DNA from: Desulfobacterales bacterium
GTDB taxonomy: Bacteria > Desulfobacterota > Desulfobacteria > Desulfobacterales > C00003060
Length of the DNA: 5,657 nucleotides
Direction of reading: 5' to 3'
Assembly: GCA_030668505.1 (NCBI GenBank)
Contig: DAOUTV010000145.1
Location: 1 to 5,657 of the forward strand
The notes beneath the pieces were generated by a model. That model did not search any database and was not told the DNA's origin. It saw only the letters and a list, made by a program, of their open reading frames with translations. Positions within the stretch are counted from its first letter, which is position 1; each line of letters starts with the position of its first letter. Both the position numbers and the translations under genes were made by a program. Shown piece after piece: positions 1 to 4,603 of this stretch.

Positions 1-806
1 GGCTTGCAGGTGATGAGGGGTTCTGTCAGGCTTCTTCACAACTCGAGATTTCATCATATAACCCACATTTCGGAGAGGAAAAATCCCTTGTTGGGAAAGG
101 AGGCTCCGGAACCATATTCTTTACAAATTGCGGCCTCAGATGTGTCTTTTGCATAAATTGGGAAATCAGCCAGGGAGGAAGGGGAAAGTCGGCAAGTATT
201 GAAGATATGGCGCAGATGATGCTCAAGCTTCAAGAAATGGGATGCCATAATATCAATATTGTTACACCGACTCATTACTCCCCGCATATTGTTCTTGCAG
301 TCAATATAGCAGCAGGCAAAGGGTTGAGACTTCCTCTTGTGTACAATACTTGCGGATGGGAGCGGCTGGAGATAGTGAAAAAGCTCGACGGCATAGTTGA
401 TATCTATCTGCCCGATTTCAAGTATTCGTCTGGTAAAATGGCAGCAAAATACTCCTCAGATGCCGAGACCTATCCGGAGTTTACTAAAGCTGCTTTGCTT
501 GAAATGCATCGTCAGGTGGGTATCGCAAAACCTGCTAGCGATGGACTCATATACAGAGGGCTGATGATACGTCATCTAGTTATGCCGAACAGGGTTGGCG
601 GAACAAAGGAGGTCATTGAATGGATTGCGGAAAACCTTCCTAAAGAGACTTACTTTAACATCATGTCGCAGTATAGTCCTATGTATAAAGCATTTGAGTA
701 TTCGGAGATCTCTAGGAGAATAACCTGGAAGGAATACGCTGAAGCCATTAAATGGGCAAATGAAGCAGGCCTTACAAATTTAGATATTCAGGGATGGCCG
801 CGATAG
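1..806 (+). CDS. PflX-like radical SAM protein (COG1313 type), N-terminus cut by window edge
   Basis: The reading frame is open from base 3 to the TAG at 804-806, giving 267 visible residues; the true start lies left of the window. The radical SAM [4Fe-4S] motif CX3CX2C is at visible residues C43, C47 and C50 (codons at 129, 141, 150), in the context GSGTIFFTNCGLRCVFC, which is the hallmark of the PflX family. Upstream, LAGDEGFC is what normally follows the family's N-terminal Cys-rich segment, so probably only a few tens of residues are missing. Downstream, VDIYLPDFKY, GLMIRHLVMPN and NIMSQYSPMY are all family blocks, and the C-terminus looks complete. The family is described as pyruvate-formate-lyase-activase-like, but its substrate is not established and no glycyl-radical enzyme partner is visible here. 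Small departures: GEEK where GEEP is usual, and Gly after the first motif Cys where Asn is usual. An ATG at 207 exists, but it would delete the cluster motif and is not the start. Confidence 0.93.
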   Translation, partial: LAGDEGFCQASSQLEISSYNPHFGEEKSLVGKGGSGTIFFTNCGLRCVFCINWEISQGGRGKSASIEDMAQMMLKLQEMGCHNINIVTPTHYSPHIVLAVNIAAGKGLRLPLVYNTCGWERLEIVKKLDGIVDIYLPDFKYSSGKMAAKYSSDAETYPEFTKAALLEMHRQVGIAKPASDGLIYRGLMIRHLVMPNRVGGTKEVIEWIAENLPKETYFNIMSQYSPMYKAFEYSEISRRITWKEYAEAIKWANEAGLTNLDIQGWPR

Positions 807-842
807 GGAAATTGTTTGTTTCATTTTTACGATTCGTTTCAC

Positions 843-989
843 TAGAAGCCATTTCAAAGCCTCAGATTGCGTTCGAGGGCAAGGCGGGGGCCGATGATAA
901 AGCGCAGCATACACGAGAGTCTGTGAGCATTTTGAAGAGGCTCTCAACACAGCCATCGGGCGCTAGATGGGGTTTTGAAATGGCTTCTA
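843..989. repeat. 147-bp palindromic, MITE/REP-like structured repeat
   Basis: The ends are a perfect 16-bp inverted repeat: TAGAAGCCATTTCAAA at 843-858 and its reverse complement at 974-989. Complementarity continues inward to 880 and 952, so each arm is 38 nt with about 34 positions paired; four of those are G-T wobbles (859/973, 862/970, 872/960, 873/959). The centre has its own hairpin: CATACAC at 908-914 and GTCTGTG at 919-925 around a GAGA loop, with one C-C mismatch and one wobble. No open transposase frame is inside and no target duplication is evident at the ends. From memory the core resembles a repeat seen in many deltaproteobacterial genomes; this was not searched. It may be a non-autonomous mobile element, or it may act as the 3' structure of the PflX-like transcript. 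Confidence 0.75.
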
Positions 990-994
990 AGAAC

Positions 995-1015
995 TTTTGG
1001 CAATAATGGCCAAAA
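995..1015. repeat. Small perfect hairpin, 7-bp arms
   Basis: TTTTGGC at 995-1001 pairs with GCCAAAA at 1009-1015 around a 7-nt loop. It lies directly after the 147-bp repeat. The bases that follow on either strand are not a T-run, so it is not a typical intrinsic terminator. It could still be a weak terminator or chance. Confidence 0.4.
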
Positions 1016-1102
1016 TTAACTCATCAAAGAGATTTGAAATAATTTCTATACAAGACGACATAAATGGTTGCGCATTGAACGCGTCGTTGTGCTCGTTCCT
1101 TT

Positions 1103-1180
1103 CGTAGGGGCGGGGTTTATCCCCGCCCGAGAAACCGGATCTATGCAGCCATTCGGGCGGGGATAAACCCCGCCCCTACG
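1103..1180. repeat. GC-rich nested inverted repeat (28-bp perfect arms)
   Basis: Bases 1103-1130 and 1153-1180 are perfect reverse complements (28 bp) separated by 22 nt. Each arm is also a hairpin by itself: GGGCGGGG at 1108-1115 with CCCCGCCC at 1121-1128, and GGGCGGGG at 1155-1162 with CCCCGCCC at 1168-1175, each with a 5-nt loop. It can therefore fold as one long stem or as two short ones. The outer end GTAGGGGC/GCCCCTAC is, from memory, the signature of a MITE/REP-like family widespread in environmental bacteria. It ends 48 bp before the peptidase start. Its base composition differs strikingly from the AT-richer surroundings. Confidence 0.85.
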
Positions 1181-1228
1181 TCTCCGATTCTCTCCTGTGC
1201 TCCAAAATGCGTTACGATAAATGACGCC

Positions 1229-2233
1229 ATGTATAATTGCCGAAGAACTATGGTTTATGTATTACTACTGGTATTTCTGGCCGCGTTCAGTATCTGGGCC
1301 TACAAGGCGATGATTGATATTCGCCCAAACGTGGATCGGCCCACACTAAACTCCCGTGCCGGAAAGATCATAGACGACTTGGAAGCGCGGCTCAAAGGGC
1401 ATGTGATGGCACTTGCTGATGAGATCGGGCCAAGAAATATTTTTGTACCGGATAAGTTGAATGCGGCAGTCACTTATATCCGTCGGTTTTGGGAAAAGGC
1501 GGGATACGAGGTTAGCGCTCAAAGCTTTAGTGTACAAGACATAGCATGTCAAAACATTGCCGTTGAGATCCCTGGAAGATCTAAGCCGGATGAAATAGTG
1601 GTTGTAGGCGCCCACTATGATACTGTTTCATGGTCACCAGGTGCGAATGACAACGGGTCTGCCGTAGCAGCTCTTCTTGAGCTAAGCCGGCTCTTCAGCA
1701 AAAAAAGCACCGGCAGAACTTTGCGCTTTGTTGCCTTTGCCAATGAGGAACCGCCCTTTTTCAAGACCGGCTCAATGGGTAGTCTTGTTTACGCAAAAGG
1801 GTGTCGTGATAAGAAAGAAAATATTGTCGCCATGGTTTGTCTTGAAACCATAGGTTACTACCGGGATGAACGCAAAACTCAAAAATATCCCTTCCCCTTT
1901 AGCTTCTTTTATCCGGATACGGGGAACTTTATAGCCTTTGTGGGCAACGTTCGCTCAAAGCCTCTTGTTAAGTCCTTTGCAAGTATTTTCATGGAAGAAA
2001 GTGATTTTCCGGTTGAATGCGCAGCTCCCTTTGGATTCATCACGGGTATTGACTGGTCTGACCATTGGTCTTTCTGGGAGCAGGGCTATCAGGCTATTAT
2101 GATTACGGACACGGCATTGTTTCGCTATCCATACTACCATTCATCCGAGGATACGCCTGATAAATTGAACTATGACAGCCTGGCAAGGGTCACATATGGC
2201 ATCTACAGGACGCTAATGAGGATGATTGAATGA
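1229..2233 (+). CDS. Membrane-anchored M28-family zinc aminopeptidase
   Basis: This 334-residue protein is an M28 (aminopeptidase Y/S type) di-zinc exopeptidase. Visible motifs in order: AHYDTV with H129; GANDNGS with D141, the bridging Asp; ANEEPPFF with E173 as likely catalytic base and E174 as zinc ligand; CLETIGYY with E206 at the position of the next ligand; SDHWSFW with H279; and YYHSSEDTPDKL with H304 as the last ligand. All expected ligands are present, so it should be active. The N-terminus has Arg5-Arg6 followed by a hydrophobic stretch (residues about 8-25) with no obvious cleavage site, so I infer a signal anchor with the catalytic domain outside the cytoplasm. The start at 1229 keeps the positive charges before the membrane segment; ATG 1250 (Met8) is an alternative. 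Neither has a strong Shine-Dalgarno. Family members release N-terminal amino acids from peptides; the substrate is unknown. The 3' end overlaps the convergent radical SAM gene by 21 bp. Confidence 0.92.
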   Translation: MYNCRRTMVYVLLLVFLAAFSIWAYKAMIDIRPNVDRPTLNSRAGKIIDDLEARLKGHVMALADEIGPRNIFVPDKLNAAVTYIRRFWEKAGYEVSAQSFSVQDIACQNIAVEIPGRSKPDEIVVVGAHYDTVSWSPGANDNGSAVAALLELSRLFSKKSTGRTLRFVAFANEEPPFFKTGSMGSLVYAKGCRDKKENIVAMVCLETIGYYRDERKTQKYPFPFSFFYPDTGNFIAFVGNVRSKPLVKSFASIFMEESDFPVECAAPFGFITGIDWSDHWSFWEQGYQAIMITDTALFRYPYYHSSEDTPDKLNYDSLARVTYGIYRTLMRMIE

Positions 2234-3202
2234 GCCTGTTTGCTTGCGTTTTATGCTTAGCAGGCGTATAGCCCAGTCAGGAAAACGATCTATATTGAAT
2301 GAAGTGAATATATTGAAAAGGTTCCAAAAATGCACGGAGGTCCGGTCTAGTTCAAATCCAAGGGTAGCTTCCAGCCCACACATCATATCACAGTCTTCGC
2401 AATTTGGCTTCTCTGCCGGCTCTACTGTGCACCCCTGTGTTATAGTCCCATCCGCAGTCACCAGGAGCAGCATCCAAGGGTAGCATAGTTTGTCTGGTTG
2501 ACCAACAGTCTTCAAATAGGAATCAGAACTGACAATCTTAGGATATCTCTGTTTTAAGTCCAGGATTTGACTTGCGCAAGATATTCTTTCTTTTTTGGAT
2601 AGCTTAATTCGGCTTACATCTTTGTAGGGGTACATAAAATTAAATATCAAACCCTTCAAGCTTGTTGATGATAGCTCCCGGCATATTGCTTCAATCTCAT
2701 CGGCATTGACTTTTGATAATGTAGTCATGGAATAAATGTTTTGATCCGGGTATTCGCGCAAGGTATCCATGATTTTTCGATACGTACCTTTTCCCCGAAT
2801 ATTGTCATGAGATTTTTCAGTGCCGTCAATGCTGATCCATATGGCATCCAGCTCAAGATCGGGCATTTTTCTGGTGCCGTTTGTAAACAGTATACAGACC
2901 ATCCCCTTGTTCTTAATGTATTTCACAATTTCCGCCAAATCTCTTCTTAATGTGGGTTCACCTCCTTCAACAAATACAACAAAACAGCCACGTCTGTATA
3001 TGATGTCGATGACATTTTTCCAACTATCCAGTGGTAGATCATGAGTGACTTTATTAACCCATGTGCAATGAGTGCAATGTAAATTACAGCGCTGAGTTAT
3101 CTTGATGGAAGCTACTACCGGCGAGGAGTCAGAAAAAAGAACGTACCTTAACCTACGATACATAAGATAGAGAATATCAAGGGTAGAATTGTCAAACGTC
3201 AA
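2213..3202 (-). CDS. Radical SAM protein with Cys-rich C-terminus (second gene of tandem pair)
   Basis: This 329-residue protein has the radical SAM motif C39-x3-C43-x2-C46 in KITQRCNLHCTHCTW. The other fold blocks are VEGGEPTLRRD (GGEP, residues 80-83, binding the SAM amino group), LFTNGT (105-110) and ISIDGTEKSHDNIRGKG. The C-terminal third has C240, C258, C268, C271 and C275 (GC..., NCEDCDMMCG), a SPASM/twitch-like arrangement suggesting an auxiliary Fe-S cluster; that is inferred from spacing only. It is clearly a paralogue of the gene at 3209-4192. The start is TTG at 3202-3200, with AAGGA 10 nt upstream inside the last codons of the preceding gene; Met14 (codon at 3163-3161) is a later alternative with no good ribosome site. 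The gene follows its paralogue after 6 bp, so translation is probably coupled. Substrate unknown: a peptide, lipid or sugar are all possible. Confidence 0.92.
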   Translation of the reverse strand: MTFDNSTLDILYLMYRRLRYVLFSDSSPVVASIKITQRCNLHCTHCTWVNKVTHDLPLDSWKNVIDIIYRRGCFVVFVEGGEPTLRRDLAEIVKYIKNKGMVCILFTNGTRKMPDLELDAIWISIDGTEKSHDNIRGKGTYRKIMDTLREYPDQNIYSMTTLSKVNADEIEAICRELSSTSLKGLIFNFMYPYKDVSRIKLSKKERISCASQILDLKQRYPKIVSSDSYLKTVGQPDKLCYPWMLLLVTADGTITQGCTVEPAEKPNCEDCDMMCGLEATLGFELDRTSVHFWNLFNIFTSFNIDRFPDWAIRLLSIKRKQTGSFNHPH

Positions 3203-3208
3203 AAAATT

Positions 3209-4192
3209 TTATCCTTCCATATTTTTCCTTACTCTATACTTTAAGATGTATTTCGCAAGATGGTTGTAGGGCAGCTCCCAGTAATCGCGGTAAGACATCC
3301 TGCAAGTTTCAAAATCTCCATCCTTTATGGCGTGCATAAGCGGAACCTGGCTACAGCCGCAATGCTTACAGTCAGCTTCTGCTCCATAAGCACAGTGATA
3401 CTTGTATTGACCGTCGGCGGCGTAAAATTCAAAGATTTTTTTGGTGATACATTTCCCAAGGGAATTCCAGCAATTCAATCCCCCGTCTGTTCTTATATAA
3501 TACCCAACTCGTTGGGTGAAAAAAATTTTCTCGCCAAATTCCTGGCGGTAGCCAATTATCTCATCCACCACACTATCTCTTTCCTTTAAAGAGATGGCCT
3601 CTGTATTATCATCATCCGGGGAGACACCGGGACAATAAAAACAGAAATAGATTCCTCGCACATTCTTGCGGTAAACAAAGCTTTCTATCGTTTCTCTTAA
3701 TTGAAAACGGTTTGATCGGCATACGGTAATGTGAATCATGACATTTGTCGATTGCTGATCCAGTATGTTGGTTACCTTCCTGAAAACACCCTTGCCCCTC
3801 AACTTGTCATGAATTGCTTCAGGCCCATCAATAGAAAGGGAGTACAGAGCGTTATTTACCGGAGGATATCCCAGGGTCCCGTTGGTAAAAATCATAACAA
3901 AATCAAAGATTCTGCCGGCTTCAGCGCATATTTCCGGTCGCAGCAGCGGCTCACCCCCTAACAGGTAGACGATCTTTAACCCTTTTCGGCGCAATTTTTT
4001 CATAAATTCCACCATCCGCTTATCGTCCAGATCCGGATTCTTCTTTTGCCGCCACCAGTAGCAGTGGCTGCAGCGCAGATTGCAGCGGTTGGTTATATCT
4101 ATGCCTCCCCCAAAGAGGGTTTCCTGGGCCAGAATTTTTTGGAAATTCCAGGCGGTATGAAAACGTCGTAATTTTTGTCGCAAAAGAAGCAT
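3209..4192 (-). CDS. Radical SAM protein with Cys-rich C-terminus (first gene of tandem pair)
   Basis: This 327-residue protein carries C37-x3-C41-x2-C44 in DITNRCNLRCSHCYWW, GGEP at 79-82, FTNGT at 102-106 and LSIDGPEAIHDKLRGKG from about 119. The C-terminal region is rich in Cys: C241, C248, C267, C275, C278, C280 and C297, including DCKHCGC, so an auxiliary Fe-S cluster is likely (inference). C184 and C187 form a further pair in FCFYC. The ATG at 4192 is fixed by an in-frame stop seven codons upstream (TAA at 4213-4211). No clear Shine-Dalgarno precedes it; the leader is A-rich. Homologous blocks in the same order show that this and the next gene arose by duplication. It heads a two-gene - strand unit and is divergent from the glycosyltransferase. 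The exact subfamily is not recognised. There is no nearby short gene that looks like a peptide substrate. Confidence 0.92.
   Translation of the reverse strand: MLLLRQKLRRFHTAWNFQKILAQETLFGGGIDITNRCNLRCSHCYWWRQKKNPDLDDKRMVEFMKKLRRKGLKIVYLLGGEPLLRPEICAEAGRIFDFVMIFTNGTLGYPPVNNALYSLSIDGPEAIHDKLRGKGVFRKVTNILDQQSTNVMIHITVCRSNRFQLRETIESFVYRKNVRGIYFCFYCPGVSPDDDNTEAISLKERDSVVDEIIGYRQEFGEKIFFTQRVGYYIRTDGGLNCWNSLGKCITKKIFEFYAADGQYKYHCAYGAEADCKHCGCSQVPLMHAIKDGDFETCRMSYRDYWELPYNHLAKYILKYRVRKNMEG
3213..3217 (-). promoter_or_regulatory. Ribosome binding site deciding the TTG start of the second radical SAM gene
   Basis: On the - strand AAGGA (3217-3213) lies within the final GAA-GGA codons just before the TAA stop of the upstream gene, 10 nt before TTG 3202. 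Its position supports the TTG start and suggests that ribosomes finishing the first gene reinitiate on the second. Confidence 0.6.
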
Positions 4193-4218
4193 TTTTGTTC
4201 GAATTGGGAATTATTTTG

Positions 4219-4231
4219 AATCCTCAGGATT
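4219..4231. promoter_or_regulatory. 13-bp palindrome in the leader of the radical SAM pair
   Basis: AATCCT-C-AGGATT is a perfect palindrome with one central base. It sits 27-39 bases before the ATG at 4192, in the probable 5' leader or promoter of the - strand genes. It could be a dyad operator for a small regulator or chance. It is a single copy in this window. Confidence 0.3.
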
Positions 4232-4290
4232 GCCGGAAATTCACAAACCTGACACTATAACCTAACCCAGATAAACCGGAACAAAAAACT

Positions 4291-4396
4291 ATCACGAAAA
4301 CACGAAAGATTGAAAGCACGAAATAAAAAACATTCAGCCTTTCGTGTGTTGCGGCTTTACGCCTTGAGAAGAGGCGTACTTTCGTGTTTTCGTGAT
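4291..4396. repeat. 106-bp branched palindromic repeat (CACGAAA/TTTCGTG)
   Basis: The outer arms are a perfect 18-bp inverted repeat: ATCACGAAAACACGAAAG at 4291-4308 and its reverse complement at 4379-4396. Inside are two further hairpins: CACGAAA 4317-4323 with TTTCGTG 4340-4346, and TACGCCT 4358-4364 with AGGCGTA 4372-4378. The 7-mer CACGAAA thus occurs three times in the left half (4293, 4301, 4317) and its complement three times in the right half (4340, 4380, 4388). The predicted fold is a three-way junction. No coding frame is inside. It looks like a non-autonomous mobile or REP-like repeat; similar CACGAAA-rich repeats are, from memory, common in environmental anaerobe genomes. Confidence 0.8.
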
Positions 4397-4492
4397 CATC
4401 TTTTAAGATTTTCTGCCATAAACAACACGAATTCCAGAATTAACGGACTAATCTGTTTTCCGTATTTTCGTACTTAAACGGGGTATTGTTGA

Positions 4493-4603
4493 GTGTTTGA
4501 GATAGCCAATTCTGATCAATTGTGCTATATTGATGTCGTCTTGAAAAAGCGAGGGAGACTCTTGTTGGACACATATCTTTTATTAGTATCGGGAGAAATG
4601 TAA
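4493..4603 (+). CDS. Possible 36-aa small ORF overlapping the glycosyltransferase start
   Basis: A frame opens just after a TGA at 4490-4492 with GTG at 4493 and ends at TAA 4601-4603. That stop shares one base with the ATG of the glycosyltransferase (ATGTAATG at 4598-4605). A GGGG run at 4480-4483 lies 9 nt before the GTG and could bind ribosomes. The predicted peptide begins MFEIANSDQLCYIDVV and ends LLLVSGEM, with a basic KKRGR stretch in the middle; I recognise no family. TTG 4541 would give a 20-codon version. The stop/start overlap is typical of translational coupling, so it might be a leader ORF. It may equally be a chance opening in a short intergenic region. Confidence 0.3.
   Translation: MFEIANSDQLCYIDVVLKKRGRLLLDTYLLLVSGEM
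4591..4595 (+). promoter_or_regulatory. Shine-Dalgarno of the glycosyltransferase gene
   Basis: GGGAG lies 7 nt before ATG 4603, an ideal spacing. The other ATG at 4598 is only 2 nt away and is followed at once by TAA, so 4603 is the real start. Confidence 0.75.

Larger units (their letters stand above)
807..1228. other. Gene-free gap carrying two palindromic repeats
   Basis: No convincing gene lies in these 422 bases. A 70-codon frame from 794 to 1006 overlaps the 3' end of the PflX-like gene and runs straight through a palindromic repeat, so I do not call it. The gap holds the structured repeat at 843-989, a small hairpin at 995-1015 and the GC-rich nested inverted repeat at 1103-1180. About 87 bases between the last two (1016-1102) show nothing recognisable. 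I could not find a convincing sigma-70 promoter or a strong Shine-Dalgarno before the peptidase start at 1229. Confidence 0.7.
4193..4602. other. Divergent intergenic region between radical SAM pair and glycosyltransferase
   Basis: These 410 bases must hold promoters for both directions. They contain a 13-bp palindrome (4219-4231), a branched 106-bp repeat (4291-4396), and a possible 36-codon ORF (4493-4603). Bases 4397-4492 are AT-rich and show no feature I can name. A weak - strand -10-like TATAGT lies at 4259-4254, but its best -35 partner is 19 bp away, so I do not call it as a promoter. On the + strand TATATT at 4526-4531 is -10-like, but it has no properly spaced -35. Confidence 0.6.

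Noticed and set aside
54..287. 77-codon - strand frame opposite the PflX-like gene
   Set aside because: It is antisense to conserved radical SAM motifs and shows no motif of its own.
794..1006. 70-codon + strand frame after the PflX-like gene
   Set aside because: It overlaps the end of that gene and is largely made of both arms of the 147-bp palindromic repeat; it has no ribosome site and no protein-like pattern.
995..1015. Intrinsic terminator for the PflX-like gene
   Set aside because: The hairpin is present but is not followed by a T-run on either strand, and it lies about 190 bp after the stop.
3260..3589. 109-codon + strand frame opposite the first radical SAM gene
   Set aside because: It is a mirror frame of the Cys-rich C-terminal coding region, with no ribosome site or recognisable domain.
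4254..4259. -10-like TATAGT on the - strand for the radical SAM pair
   Set aside because: The nearest -35-like TTGTTC is 19 bp away and poor; this is not enough to call a promoter.
4291..4396. Short regularly repeated CACGAAA units as a CRISPR array
   Set aside because: The units are only 7 bp, unequally spaced and inverted in the right half; there are no spacers and no cas genes.
4193..4602. RiPP precursor peptide gene for the radical SAM pair
   Set aside because: No short frame here has a leader/core layout or repeated Cys, Ser, Thr or Trp core residues. The only small frame called (4493-4603) is on the opposite strand and abuts the glycosyltransferase instead.
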